From: Colwellia sp. 12G3
GTDB lineage: Bacteria; Pseudomonadota; Gammaproteobacteria; Enterobacterales; Alteromonadaceae
Length of the DNA: 64,000 nucleotides
Reading direction: 5' to 3'
Assembly (NCBI RefSeq): GCF_002836775.1
Contig: NZ_PJAQ01000008.1
Coordinates: 1-64,000, forward strand
The notes beneath the pieces were generated by a model that worked only from the letters and a program-made list of their open reading frames with translations, was not told the origin of the DNA and did not search any database. Below are positions 1 through 9,721 of the stretch, piece by piece; position 1 is the stretch's first letter, and each line of letters begins with the position of its first letter. Position numbers and translations under genes: made by a program.

Positions 1-207
1 ACTTGACCTAAAGACATCCAGTAGCTAACGTCAATAATGCGCACTTAGTTGCCATTATTTTTTTGTTTTTTGTGAAGCTTTTATCGTTTTCTCACTACTT
101 TTACGCAATAATTTTAATTATTATTCCCAATCTAGCTCCGGCCTAGGAAATGCAGTTCAAGAATTTTTATAATTTGTGACTATCTACAGACGCGGTAATG
201 CACATAT

Positions 208-246
208 AAAAAAACGCTAAGTAGTTAACCTACTTAGCGTTTTTTA
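208..246. terminator. Bidirectional rho-independent terminator
   Basis: An inverted repeat with arms AAAACGCTAAGTA and TACTTAGCGTTTT surrounds a short GTTAACC loop. It is flanked by A-runs on the left and T-runs on the right, so it can terminate in both directions. It lies just past the stop of the minus-strand slyD-like gene and probably ends that transcript. The first 200 bases of the window show no other feature. Confidence 0.85.
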
Positions 247-295
247 TATATCAATTATTCAACCGTACAACGGCTAATTAATAGTAAATGTTGAA

Positions 296-799
296 CTAGT
301 GATCGTGACCACAGCTGCTATCTGCGCTGTGAACGTGTCCGTGTTGTACTTCTTCTTCAGTCGCTTCACGTACGTCAACTATTTCAATATCAAAAGTAAG
401 CACTTTGCCCGCTAATGGTGGGTTGATATCAACAGTAACCATAAACTTGCCCACTTTAACTACAGTAACTTGGCGTTGACCCGCGTCAGTTTGAACTGCA
501 GCAGTCATGCCTTTTTTCCATTTAGCATTTTTGCTTACTAAACCGTGTAAATGTTTAACAGGAACACGTTGCTCTAAACCTTCTTGATAAGGACCGTAAG
601 CTTCTTCAGGTTGTAAAGTTACTGAAAACTTCTCGCCTCTACTTTTACCTGTTAATGCTACTTCTAAGCCAGGTAAAGTGTTGTTAGCGCCATGTAAATA
701 GGTTAGAGGCTCATGACCGTCTGATGATTCTATTTCTTCACCCGCTTCATTTTTAAGGGTGTAGTGAAAGTGAGCAACGGTTTTTTCAGCAATTTTCAT
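296..799 (-). CDS. slyD: FKBP-type peptidyl-prolyl isomerase, SlyD-like
   Basis: Cytoplasmic cis-trans prolyl isomerase and chaperone of the SlyD group. The 167-residue protein opens with the FKBP fold (FHYTLKNEAGEEIESSDG), then has the inserted-flap region with EEAYGPYQEGLEQRVP, and a second FKBP half ending in FDIEIVDVREATEEE. The C-terminus is a short histidine/cysteine-rich tail (HGHVHSADSSCGHDH), the kind of metal-binding tail that in E. coli SlyD binds nickel and serves hydrogenase maturation. Here it is short, so metal handling is possible but unproven. The start is an ATG preceded by AAGAGATC. The gene stands alone, with a strong terminator behind it. I infer a general folding role; the exact SlyD versus FkpB-type assignment rests on the His-rich tail. 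Confidence 0.88.
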   Translation of the reverse strand: MKIAEKTVAHFHYTLKNEAGEEIESSDGHEPLTYLHGANNTLPGLEVALTGKSRGEKFSVTLQPEEAYGPYQEGLEQRVPVKHLHGLVSKNAKWKKGMTAAVQTDAGQRQVTVVKVGKFMVTVDINPPLAGKVLTFDIEIVDVREATEEEVQHGHVHSADSSCGHDH

Positions 800-950
800 A
801 GTGATCTCTTCTTTAGTACTTTTGTACTTTTGTTAATATTCAGGTTAATACTCGCGTGAGTAAAAATAAACTTTACTGTTATGGTGTGCATTTTACCTAT
901 CTTTACTCAGTAATCAAATGGATTTACTACCCTATTTTTACGGCTCTACT

Positions 951-1850
951 TTATGACCAAAGTAATAAGATAACCACACTTAGCACAATCAGGAACATGC
1001 CTAGGTATTCTTTTAAGGTAATAGTTTCTTTAAAGACACGGTAAGTTAATGCCAAGGTAATAAAGAATTCAACTTGCCCTAAAGCTTTTACATAAGCGGC
1101 ATTTTGATAGCTCGCTGCAGTAAACCAACCAATAGAGCCTAATACACTGGTTATGCCAACAAATAAACATAACCGCCAGTGTTTAAACATAACGGGGAAT
1201 TGTGATTTATCTTGAAGGTAAACGTAAATGAATGAGATCAACGATTGCACCGTGATCATAAACACTAAGGTGACGGCTGCACTGACCATTAAATCAGTAT
1301 TAAGTGCCAAGCTTGATTGACGTATAAGTAAGGTGGTAATCGCTAAGCCAAGACCTGCAGCTAAACCATAGCCCATGCCAATAAGACTTTGTGAATCAGC
1401 CAATAAATCTCTGAGGTTAAACTTCACTTTAGAGACTAAAAATACGCCAACAACACCGACAACGACACTAAACCAACCCAAACCAGAAAGCGTGGCGCCG
1501 AATAACAAAGCGCCAACAATAGCGACTTGAATCGCCTCAGTTTTAGCCAAACTAGTCGCTACGGCAAAGTTACGGTAGCGAAAAGCCGCCACCAAACACG
1601 CGGTGCCCCAAATTTGCATCACACAAGCAATTAATGCGTATTGTAAAAAGTCATTGTTCAACGCTGGTACTGCTACTTCTCTAAAGTCGAGCAACCACCA
1701 GAGATAGCCCCATGCAAAAGGTAAGGCAAAGAAATAGCGTACTCCAGTAGTCGCCATTGAATTGAGCTTACCCGATAATTGTTTTTGTCCTGCTGTTCTT
1801 ACCGCCTGCATTGTTGCAGCTAATAAAGTGAAGTAAATCCAAATTTCCAA
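951..1850 (-). CDS. EamA/DMT-superfamily transporter
   Basis: Integral inner-membrane protein of 299 residues with about ten hydrophobic segments arranged as two EamA halves (roughly residues 1-140 and 150-299), the usual layout of drug/metabolite transporters. The substrate cannot be read from the sequence. The start appears to be TTG (MEIWIYFTLL); the first internal ATG is at residue 14 inside the first membrane helix, so the TTG start is the better choice, though no strong ribosome site precedes it. It lies about 100 bases downstream of sbcC on the same strand with no obvious terminator between them, so read-through is possible. No link to neighbouring functions is evident. Confidence 0.8.
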   Translation of the reverse strand: MEIWIYFTLLAATMQAVRTAGQKQLSGKLNSMATTGVRYFFALPFAWGYLWWLLDFREVAVPALNNDFLQYALIACVMQIWGTACLVAAFRYRNFAVATSLAKTEAIQVAIVGALLFGATLSGLGWFSVVVGVVGVFLVSKVKFNLRDLLADSQSLIGMGYGLAAGLGLAITTLLIRQSSLALNTDLMVSAAVTLVFMITVQSLISFIYVYLQDKSQFPVMFKHWRLCLFVGITSVLGSIGWFTAASYQNAAYVKALGQVEFFITLALTYRVFKETITLKEYLGMFLIVLSVVILLLWS

Positions 1851-1948
1851 AGAAGTGCCCTTGCTTATTATTTAGTGATTAATCTTTAATTTCTAATGTT
1901 TAGTATTTAATGATGAGTGGCTTTGTTACTCGCTAAGTTATAATGTCG

Positions 1949-4900
1949 TTACACTTTATCTTTCTCAGGCTCGTTAACCGTATCAGCATGAAACTCATAC
2001 TGTTTATCTAAACTGCTAACACCTAAACCACTGAGCTTTTTAACTTTTATTTGCACGCCAATACGTTCTTTTAGGGCTTCAACATGGCTGATGACGCCAA
2101 TCATTTTGCCACTGGCGTTTAAGTTATCGAGCGCATCTAGTGCCACTTCAAGGGTATTGTTATCTAACGTACCAAAACCTTCATCAAGAAAGAGTGAGTC
2201 GATACTCGTTTTGTTACTGACTAAATCTGATAGAGCTAAAGCGAGGGCTAAACTTATCAAAAAGCTTTCACCGCCAGATAAGGTTTTAATATCGCGTGCA
2301 GTATCTCCTTGCCAAGTATCAACAACTTCCAGCGCCAAGGTATCACTTTGCTGGCATTGCAGTTGATAGCGACCAAAGAGTCGCTCTAATTGCGCGTTAG
2401 CTAAATGCACTAAATTACTTAACGTTAGACCTTGCGCGAACTTTCTAAATTTAGCACCATCGGCTGAGCCAATCAGTGCATTAAGGTGGCTAAGATCATC
2501 TAACGCAAGTTGCGCGTTTTTGATTTGCTCAAGCAGAGATTGTTGTTGGATTTTATTGGCTTTATCATGGCTAATTTGTTGACTGAATTGTCCTGTTTTT
2601 TGTTGGCACTGCTTTAATTGTTCTGACAGTTTAATGAGCGTATTTGAAACTGATTCATCATCAAAATCAACGGCGCCACTTTCACTCAACTCAGCCTTTT
2701 TATTTGCTAACTCCAGCGCTACTTTGTCACCTTGAGCAATCAATACTTGCGCATGTTTCTTGTTATCACTAATATCGCTAGCAAGCTTATGAAGTTGCTG
2801 TGCTTTTTCAGGACTAATCAATGCCAATAAGAACTGTGCTTCATCGATAAAGCTGCTGATAGAGAAGTGTTTATCCCAATCAGTTTTTACGCTGTCATTT
2901 TGTTCCAACAAACTTTCTAACTGGGCAGTTGCCGTAGTTAATTGACCTTTATTAAGTTGTTGCACTGATAATTTTTCATTATGCACGATATCAGCGCTAT
3001 TCAACGAACGTTCGTTATCTTCTCGATTTTTGCTGATATCAGCCCTCAAAAAAACAGTATCTTGCATACTAACATCATCAAATCCCAGCTCAACAAACAA
3101 AGTAAGGCGTGAGGCATTATTAATGGCTAACTCACTTTCTTGCTGACTTAACTGTGTTGTTGTTTGGTTTAGCTGATTTTGTTGCTGTTCAACTTGCTGC
3201 TTTAATAAAGCAAGATTGTTTTCAAGCGTTATTAAGTGGTCTTGTGCGGTTTGGTGTGTGTTAACAATACCTTGATATTCTTGCCCTTGTTTCGAAACTG
3301 ACGCCAGCCAGTTTTCATCAATACAAATATTCTGAGTTTGCTGGTCACGATCACTCATGGGTAATGCTATCTTTTCTGTTATATGAGTGGCCATGATATC
3401 TGCTAACAATTGCGCATTGTGCGTGACAATAGCTTGTTGCTCGGAGGCTAAGTTGGTACCAATTTTGGTTTTAACATTGTGTTGCGCATTACCTTGCTCT
3501 TGTACCAATTGTAATTGGCTCTGCTGAGCTAATAATTGCTTATCACAATGAATGATCTTTTCCGCGTTTTGTTGTTGTATCTGGCTATTTTCTTGCAATT
3601 GTTGTTGTAAGGAAACGAGTTCTTTAAGCTGATGCAAGATATCGTTTAGTTGCTTAGCTAACCTTTGTTCCGCATCGACGTTTTGTAATGAGAATTGGTT
3701 AACATTTAACGACTGCCAATGTTGCTCAATCCCATTTTGTTCGCTCATTATGCCTTGCAAACGATTCTGCTGGGCGTTAAGTTGCGCCGTTAATTGTGCT
3801 TTAACGTCCTTGAGCTGATTTCCCTGTTTTTCTATTTGTGCTAGTTCAATATTGAGTTGAGATAACCGCTGTTGATGTTCATCACTATCCAAAGATTTAT
3901 AGTCACTGATTGCAGGATGCTCAAGCGAGCCGCACAAAGGACAAGCTTCTTCTGGCTGAAGTTTTGCTCTGTGGTCACTTAACGCCATAATGGTTTGTTG
4001 TTGCGAAAGTAAGGTTTCAACATCTTTTTTCTGTTGATTATTCGCACTATAGCGTTGACGTAACTGTGTTAGTTCTTGCTCAGTTACTGCTAGTTGTTTT
4101 TTGTCGTTTAGTTGTTGCAATGAAAGCGTTTGCTGCTCTTGCCCTAAGACATGAAAACGCTGTGCTAACTGCATAGCTTGCTTTAACGTTAACTGTTCGT
4201 TCTGCCTATCAATAACCGCTTGATTTAGCGCCGTAGCTACGGCGATAATATTAAGCTCGGTCTCTTTACCCGCGCTTCGATCGGTAACATTAGCCAAGAT
4301 CCCTTGAGCCACTTGGCTGTTTCGGACAAGTTGTTGTACTTGCTCTGACATCACTTGCTTTTGGTTATTAAGTTGCTGTAATTGCGCTTCACTTTTCGCA
4401 ATCTGTTGCTGCTTGATTTGCTGCTCTGACGTTAAATCTGAAAGTGTTCTATCAACATCACTTTGTTCATTTAATAAGCGCTCCACACTCGTTTGCTGTT
4501 TCGTTAATTGTTGATACTGATTTTGCCACAGTGGTAATTTTTCAGGCAGCTGCTGTAACGCTTGGCTGTTTGCTAAGTACGCTTGCTGCTGCTCAACCGT
4601 TGTTAATGCTTTTTGTTGCTCAACGCCGGCAACTTTTACGTTATCAATATTATGATTTAGCGTTTTATTTTGAGTCACAACAGTGTTGTTTGTTTCTAAC
4701 AAAATCGCTTTTTGATGGTTGATGGCATGCTCAAGTGGCTCAATTTTTTCATGCAATACTTGCTCAATCACTTTACGCTGTGTTTCAGCTTCAAGCTGAG
4801 TAGCTTTGAGCTGTGTTAACTTTTCTGCACTAGCTACAACGTCTTGGTCTAGTAGATCTAACTGCTGTGTTTGATTTGTAACTTGCTGTAAGGTTTGTTG

Positions 4901-5830
4901 ATATTGCTCACGATAGTGCACCATTTTTTCATAGGGCGCACGAAGTGGCTCGGCGATTGTAGATTGCGCTAGTAAACCAAGATCCTTTTCTGCTAGTTTT
5001 TCTTGCGCTTCAACCGCTGTGAGTCGCTGTTTGGCTGCTATTTGCGTTTGTTCATTAGCGACAAAATTTGAGCTCCAATTTTTTACTAATTGGGCTTGCT
5101 GTAATTGTTCATTTAACTGTTTCTCTTCATTAGTAGTTTGTTCAAGTTGCTGCTCAAGTTCACTGACTTGCTCATCGTTGAGCAAGGTGACCCCCTGACT
5201 TTTCGCCTGTAATAATTTTAACTCGTCACTGGCACTGCGGTGGTTATCAAAAACTTTTTTTGATATATCGCCATAAACTTCCGTACCGGTAAGTTGCTCG
5301 AGTAACTGTGCGCGTTCATTGGCAGGAGCATTTAAAAAGGCGGCAAACTCTCCTTGAGAGAGCATCATAGATTTGGTAAAACGTGAAAAATTCAGCCCTG
5401 TTAATTCACTTATGTCAGTACGAACCGTTCTCAGTTTGTCTGACACTATGGTGCCATCAAGTTTGGCTAACTCAGCAACAGGCTCCAATAAATTACCATC
5501 AAGCTTATTGCGTGCGCGTTTTTGGCTCCAAAAAGCTCTGTAGCCCTGTCCCTTTACCTCAAATTCAACCTCGCTCATGCAATGGCTAGTGTGACGTGTC
5601 ATTAGTTGGTTTTTAGTTTTAGATATACCCGAACCTGACTTTTGATTTAGTCGTGGTGTTTCATGATAAAGCGCTAAACAAATGGCATCGAGTATGGTGG
5701 TTTTACCTGCGCCAGTAGGGCCAGTAATGGCAAACAAGCCATTGTTATCAAAAGGTGCTTCAGTAAAATCTATTTTCCAACTGCCTTTGAGTGAATTAAT
5801 GTTCTCAAAGCGTAAACTTAATATTTTCAT
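1949..5830 (-). CDS. sbcC: SbcC, ATPase subunit of SbcCD exonuclease
   Basis: Large SMC/Rad50-like ATPase that works with SbcD to open and cut DNA hairpins and protein-blocked ends. In the 1293-residue protein the Walker A motif GPTGAGKTT is at residues 37-45, long glutamine-rich coiled coils follow, the zinc-hook CPLC is at 630-633 almost exactly in the middle, and the C-terminal half-ATPase carries the signature LSGGESFLISLALALALSD and Walker B SLFLDEGFGTLD near 1212-1223. It is longer than E. coli SbcC (about 1050 residues), the extra length lying in the coiled coils. The ATG overlaps the stop of sbcD by four bases (ATGA), so the two are translationally coupled. Glutamine is very abundant in the coils. 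Confidence 0.96.
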   Translation of the reverse strand: MKILSLRFENINSLKGSWKIDFTEAPFDNNGLFAITGPTGAGKTTILDAICLALYHETPRLNQKSGSGISKTKNQLMTRHTSHCMSEVEFEVKGQGYRAFWSQKRARNKLDGNLLEPVAELAKLDGTIVSDKLRTVRTDISELTGLNFSRFTKSMMLSQGEFAAFLNAPANERAQLLEQLTGTEVYGDISKKVFDNHRSASDELKLLQAKSQGVTLLNDEQVSELEQQLEQTTNEEKQLNEQLQQAQLVKNWSSNFVANEQTQIAAKQRLTAVEAQEKLAEKDLGLLAQSTIAEPLRAPYEKMVHYREQYQQTLQQVTNQTQQLDLLDQDVVASAEKLTQLKATQLEAETQRKVIEQVLHEKIEPLEHAINHQKAILLETNNTVVTQNKTLNHNIDNVKVAGVEQQKALTTVEQQQAYLANSQALQQLPEKLPLWQNQYQQLTKQQTSVERLLNEQSDVDRTLSDLTSEQQIKQQQIAKSEAQLQQLNNQKQVMSEQVQQLVRNSQVAQGILANVTDRSAGKETELNIIAVATALNQAVIDRQNEQLTLKQAMQLAQRFHVLGQEQQTLSLQQLNDKKQLAVTEQELTQLRQRYSANNQQKKDVETLLSQQQTIMALSDHRAKLQPEEACPLCGSLEHPAISDYKSLDSDEHQQRLSQLNIELAQIEKQGNQLKDVKAQLTAQLNAQQNRLQGIMSEQNGIEQHWQSLNVNQFSLQNVDAEQRLAKQLNDILHQLKELVSLQQQLQENSQIQQQNAEKIIHCDKQLLAQQSQLQLVQEQGNAQHNVKTKIGTNLASEQQAIVTHNAQLLADIMATHITEKIALPMSDRDQQTQNICIDENWLASVSKQGQEYQGIVNTHQTAQDHLITLENNLALLKQQVEQQQNQLNQTTTQLSQQESELAINNASRLTLFVELGFDDVSMQDTVFLRADISKNREDNERSLNSADIVHNEKLSVQQLNKGQLTTATAQLESLLEQNDSVKTDWDKHFSISSFIDEAQFLLALISPEKAQQLHKLASDISDNKKHAQVLIAQGDKVALELANKKAELSESGAVDFDDESVSNTLIKLSEQLKQCQQKTGQFSQQISHDKANKIQQQSLLEQIKNAQLALDDLSHLNALIGSADGAKFRKFAQGLTLSNLVHLANAQLERLFGRYQLQCQQSDTLALEVVDTWQGDTARDIKTLSGGESFLISLALALALSDLVSNKTSIDSLFLDEGFGTLDNNTLEVALDALDNLNASGKMIGVISHVEALKERIGVQIKVKKLSGLGVSSLDKQYEFHADTVNEPEKDKV

Positions 5831-7272
5831 AAATTTTCTTGTCCAACTTCTTCAGTCTTAACGCCTTGATCAGCTTCTTTTATTTTTAACGTTTCAGTAT
5901 TTTTCTCGGCAGGTAAGTTAACTGGTTTCTGCTGGGATGCTAATTCTACGGAAATCTCGGTAAATAATTGCTTTAAACGTGTTTTACGACTGACTTCTTC
6001 ATCTGTTTGCCAATCAAGTTGTGATAAACGCGAATCAAATACCTCAGCTAAAGACAACTCACTTAACATACTGTTATCTTGTTGTGAAAGTTGTGCCTGT
6101 CGACGTTGGCGCGCCTTTTTACAACGACGTACCAATAACACTTCAAAAGGCATATCATCGGCTAAGTCACTCACCCGTTGTGATAAATCGCTCAAATGGT
6201 CGCCATTATCAATTTCAATATCAAGCCAAGCCTTAACGCTCGCAGGAAGAGTATCTTCTACTTGGCGATTTTCAAAAGCGACTAACGTTTCTTGCAGTGA
6301 GCTTTCGAGTGTATCTACCGATGTTTTCACCATATATAAGGGTTGAAAGCACGGCACAATTAACGCTTCAACCTGCTTGAGCTTTCCTGAAGTGAAATCA
6401 ACCATAAGCACACGTTTATCTTGTTTGGCTTCATCAAAACTTAACGGTATTGGTGAGCCGCAGTAACGAATATGCTCTGATTTTGCGACTTGCTGTGCTC
6501 TGTGAATATGTCCAAGGGCAATATAATCGGCCGGCGGAAAAGCACTGGCTGGAAACGCTTCTAATGAGCCAATATAAATATCTCTGACCGAATCACTCTT
6601 GCTATCGCTTACCGATACGCCAAGCGCCGTTAAGTGACCCGTTGCAATAATAGGCAGTTGCTCGCCCTGCGCTAGGTTTAGGTCTTTGGCTAAGTTTTTC
6701 GATAAGGTAAGTGCGTATTGATAAAGCGTCTGATAGTGATCACTGATCGCTTGTTGCAAACTTTGCTGTTTATCTTTAGCGGACTGTCCTGCTCGACTTT
6801 TAATAACATCGCGGGGACGAACAAAAGGAATCGCGCAAATAATGGCTGATGGTTCTCCTTTGGCATTCATTAGCGGAAATACTTGCTGATTTAGCGCAGC
6901 ACTTTCAATGTCACTTTCCATTTCGCCTTCACCAATTGAGGCTGGAATAACTTGGGTGATAACACGGGTAGATAAACTGGCTAACACCGCCTGAGACTCC
7001 GATAACATGGCAACAGAGTCATGATTTCCGGCCAAAATAACGAGCTGACATTGGGTCACATGTAACTTAGCAATAAAATCAAAGTACATTTCACGGGCAT
7101 AACTTGGCGGTGTTGATGTATCAAAAATATCACCCGCAACTATAATCGCCTCAATATTATGGGTGGTAACTTGGGCTAATAGCCAAGTAAGAAATTGTTG
7201 ATGTTCATTGGCGCGGCTTTTGCCGTAAAAATATTGGCCAAGATGCCAATCTGAGGTATGGATAATACGCAT
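5827..7272 (-). CDS. sbcD: SbcD, nuclease subunit of SbcCD
   Basis: Mre11-like calcineurin-fold nuclease, partner of SbcC. The start is placed at the ATG giving MRIIHTSDWHLGQ, the usual SbcD N-terminus; the open frame extends 24 codons further to a GTG but that stretch is unlike the family. Metal-binding motifs visible are the DWHLG near residue 9, VVAGDIFD (here IVAGDIFDTSTPP), LAGNHDS, and a later GHIHRAQQ. The 481-residue protein is somewhat longer than E. coli SbcD (400), with a variable basic C-terminal segment (RRCKKARQRRQAQ). It overlaps sbcC by four bases. A 61-base copy of its first codons and leader recurs at 13512-13572. Confidence 0.95.
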   Translation of the reverse strand: MRIIHTSDWHLGQYFYGKSRANEHQQFLTWLLAQVTTHNIEAIIVAGDIFDTSTPPSYAREMYFDFIAKLHVTQCQLVILAGNHDSVAMLSESQAVLASLSTRVITQVIPASIGEGEMESDIESAALNQQVFPLMNAKGEPSAIICAIPFVRPRDVIKSRAGQSAKDKQQSLQQAISDHYQTLYQYALTLSKNLAKDLNLAQGEQLPIIATGHLTALGVSVSDSKSDSVRDIYIGSLEAFPASAFPPADYIALGHIHRAQQVAKSEHIRYCGSPIPLSFDEAKQDKRVLMVDFTSGKLKQVEALIVPCFQPLYMVKTSVDTLESSLQETLVAFENRQVEDTLPASVKAWLDIEIDNGDHLSDLSQRVSDLADDMPFEVLLVRRCKKARQRRQAQLSQQDNSMLSELSLAEVFDSRLSQLDWQTDEEVSRKTRLKQLFTEISVELASQQKPVNLPAEKNTETLKIKEADQGVKTEEVGQENL

Positions 7273-7299
7273 AAAAACGGTAAGAGACTGTGCAATGAA
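7239..7299. repeat. Direct repeat copy 1 (sbcD start region)
   Basis: This 61-base segment covers the first 11 codons of sbcD and about 27 bases of its leader. It matches 13512-13572 in the same orientation without gaps and with 7 mismatches by my count (54 of 61 identical). The two copies enclose the accessory block 7300-13511. Confidence 0.85.
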
Positions 7300-7429
7300 G
7301 AGTTGACCGTAGTTTACCTGAACAAGTAAATTAAGTGTAGTCACTCATATTTCATATACTACTTACCAACTCAACAATGTATGAAGCTTTGGTGATAGTA
7401 TTTCGAACCGTCCCTCCCTAATTTGTTGA

Positions 7430-7462
7430 ATAAAATGCTTAAGGTCAATAACCCTAAGCATC
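7430..7462 (-). terminator. Probable terminator after the FGE-domain gene
   Basis: ATGCTTA and TAAGCAT arms plus an inner GG/CC pairing form a hairpin. On the minus strand it is followed by TTTTATT. It sits 19-50 bases past the stop of the minus-strand gene that ends at 7481. Confidence 0.7.
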
Positions 7463-7480
7463 TTCATTTATTCACTAAAT

Positions 7481-9130
7481 TTAAATTTTATTTAGTTCTA
7501 ACCAGTTGAGCTTCCAGTTATTATCCAATGATTTTATTACTAGCGTTATCTTGCCTTTGTTAAGGTGTAACATGCCGCCTTGTTGAGTACTCCATTCATT
7601 ATAACCTCCGGTCTTCAACACTTTTTCAATTGCCACTTCTTTGCCATCAACCAACACCTTAAAACCTTTTGTATCTCGAGGAGCTGCAGCGCGGTAATTA
7701 AGAGAATAATCCCCAGACTTTAGTACTTCAATTTCATACGTTATTTCTGCGTTATCCGCTATACCGCCAAATCCAGTGAGATTATATTTTCCCTCAATAT
7801 CAGACGTTCTTGTGACGTCAGCGCCTTGTAATTTAACGGCACCTTCCGCTTCTATTCTACCAGGCGCTCTAGCTATAGGAGCTTTAGTCGTTACCACATC
7901 ACTATAATCACTTTGTTGATGCTGTCTTACAGCGACTACCGTGTATTCATATCTAAGGCCATCAACATTGGCATCTTTAAACGTTGTTTCTATTAGATTA
8001 GCTGCCATCAGCTTAAAAGAACCACCAATACCGGCATTTCGGTATATACGATAACTATCAATTCCCTCTTGCAAGCTTTTATCCCACGTCAATGTCACTA
8101 AACCACTCGCTTGGTTTAATGTTAAATTAGTTATTTTGTCTGGGTAAGGAAGCAGTGCATCGCGTCTGCGTTGTTCATTTAGTTGAGCTGTTTGTAATTC
8201 TTTTGAGAATGATTTTGTATTGTTTGATACTGAGGAAACGTTACCATCAAGTGCAACCCTAAAACCTTCAACGCCACCAACAAATGTTTCATTTATTCGT
8301 CCTCTTTGGCTCGTTGAAAAGGTATTCCAATGCCAACTGCCACCGCGCGTTACACGATATTCACAGACGTCGTCAATAAGCGCTTCACCAGAATTGGGGG
8401 CATTGTTATAACTGTCTTGATAACAATCAGCAATATACTCAACGACATTACTTACCATATCATGTAGACCGAATGAATTAGCTTTATACATACCGACAAT
8501 ACTTGAATAGGCCGAGTGATCAACACAACTAGATTTACCATTAAAAAAGTTTACATAACTGGTATTAGCATCACGCTGTAATATATTTTCGCCTGTTAAA
8601 TCCGCTGTATTTTCATAATCACATACCAAGGTCTGATCAACATCATCACCAAAATAAAACTTGGTCTTTGTGCCTGCTTTCGCTGCATATTCCCACTCTG
8701 CTTCACTAGGTAATCGATATGGTCGTCCAGTTTCCTTCGCTAGCCATTGGGTGTAAGCATTGGCAGCTTTCCAACCAATACAATTCACCGGTTGAAAATC
8801 ATTTGTTGTTAGTGAATTATTGTCCCAACTACCGGCAGTTTCACCATAATTAAACCAACCATTAAGTTGATGAATACACTGTGAGGGCATTTCATACCCT
8901 GTTGCTTCGACAAATTGCCTAAATTCTTTTCTCGTGATTTCGTATTTTCCTAAACTAAATTCTGCAACGTTTACGTTATGAATAGGTTGACTGTCTTTCT
9001 CGCTAGTATCCCCCATTGCAAAACTACCACTGGGTATTTCAAGCATAATAGGTTCTATCGGTTCAACCGCATAAAGATGATAACTAGTTGCAGATAAACA
9101 GAGGGTCAATACGAGTTTATTTAATTTCAT
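7481..9130 (-). CDS. Secreted FGE-sulfatase-domain protein with FN3 and CBM6-like domains
   Basis: A 549-residue exported protein with a signal peptide (cleavage near VEP, residue 22). Residues about 28-295 form a formylglycine-generating-enzyme (SUMF1-type) fold: MGDTSEKDSQPIHNV, EITRKEFRQFVEATGYE, PVNCIGWKAANAYTQWLAKE, YRLPSEAEWEYAAKAG, VTRGGSWHW and GFRVALDG. Then comes a fibronectin type III domain (about 325-420) and a C-terminal jelly-roll resembling carbohydrate-binding module 6 (about 425-549, RIEAEGAV ... NWLELNKI). No sulfatase gene lies nearby, and many FGE-fold proteins are not sulfatase activators, so a surface or carbohydrate-related role is likelier; this is inference. The ATG is preceded by AAGGAAG. 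The N-terminal sequence also resembles serine/threonine-kinase-associated FGE modules, so the function is open. Confidence 0.82.
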   Translation of the reverse strand: MKLNKLVLTLCLSATSYHLYAVEPIEPIMLEIPSGSFAMGDTSEKDSQPIHNVNVAEFSLGKYEITRKEFRQFVEATGYEMPSQCIHQLNGWFNYGETAGSWDNNSLTTNDFQPVNCIGWKAANAYTQWLAKETGRPYRLPSEAEWEYAAKAGTKTKFYFGDDVDQTLVCDYENTADLTGENILQRDANTSYVNFFNGKSSCVDHSAYSSIVGMYKANSFGLHDMVSNVVEYIADCYQDSYNNAPNSGEALIDDVCEYRVTRGGSWHWNTFSTSQRGRINETFVGGVEGFRVALDGNVSSVSNNTKSFSKELQTAQLNEQRRRDALLPYPDKITNLTLNQASGLVTLTWDKSLQEGIDSYRIYRNAGIGGSFKLMAANLIETTFKDANVDGLRYEYTVVAVRQHQQSDYSDVVTTKAPIARAPGRIEAEGAVKLQGADVTRTSDIEGKYNLTGFGGIADNAEITYEIEVLKSGDYSLNYRAAAPRDTKGFKVLVDGKEVAIEKVLKTGGYNEWSTQQGGMLHLNKGKITLVIKSLDNNWKLNWLELNKI

Positions 9131-9404
9131 TTAGGCTTCCTTTTTTTAAGAGGCTTGATAATGAGCAGTAGACGACTCAAAGTCTTATTAAAAACCTAGG
9201 ATGTATGGAAATAGAAAAATAATAGAAAAACCTTCACCTACAAATTGTAATAGTTAGCTTTATCTAAACCACATAGATAATAAATTAACTTCATTATCTT
9301 TAAAATTTGTTTTATATGGGGATAAACTGCTTCATTCACATTTTAGTAAGCAAGTTTATTTGTAACAACGTTAGATGATTATCAGGTTATCCCTTAGCCA
9401 ATTT

Positions 9405-9438
9405 AACTTTAGATAACTTTAGATAACTTTAGATAACC
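9405..9438. repeat. 10-bp tandem repeat, about 3.3 copies
   Basis: The unit AACTTTAGAT occurs three times head to tail and then runs into AACCTT. It lies in non-coding DNA. I see no coding or regulatory role, but slippage could change its copy number. Confidence 0.8.
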
Positions 9439-9670
9439 TTGGTGCTGGAAATTTCAACTTTCTCTAAAAAGAGTATTTGCAAATTACCATGACTGTGTTT
9501 GCTGAGTTCTATCGTATTGCTAACGATGAAACGGTTAAGGAAAGTAAGGTTATTTAAGATTAGAGTATCAAAATGGGTACGTGGAGATTCTAACGACTAT
9601 ACCCGCCCCGTCTTAATTGAGCATAAATAACTAAAAAATAGGTAAGGTGCTTTTTACGCTGTACCAGAAG

Positions 9671-9701
9671 AAAAACTAGCACCTATTTAACTATAGGTGC
9701 T
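9671..9701 (-). terminator. Terminator of the chemoreceptor gene
   Basis: Arms AGCACCTAT and ATAGGTGCT flank a six-base loop. On the minus strand the hairpin is followed by AGTTTTTC. It starts about 20 bases past the stop of the methyl-accepting chemotaxis gene. Confidence 0.8.
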
Positions 9702-9721
9702 TTGAACGCTACTAATTAAAA

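Larger units (their letters stand above)
9131..9721. other. Intergenic region upstream of the FGE-domain gene
   Basis: About 590 bases without a convincing gene. It holds the 10-bp tandem repeat at 9405-9438 and the terminator of the chemoreceptor gene at 9671-9701. The promoter of the minus-strand FGE-domain gene must lie in its left part, but I could not choose -35/-10 boxes with confidence. Confidence 0.6.

Noticed and set aside
1..207. Possible gene end or structured RNA at the left edge
   Set aside because: Only AT-rich sequence with no long frame, hairpin or recognisable RNA motif.
856..1044. 62-codon plus-strand frame near the DMT gene
   Set aside because: It overlaps the transporter gene end on the opposite strand and shows no family features.
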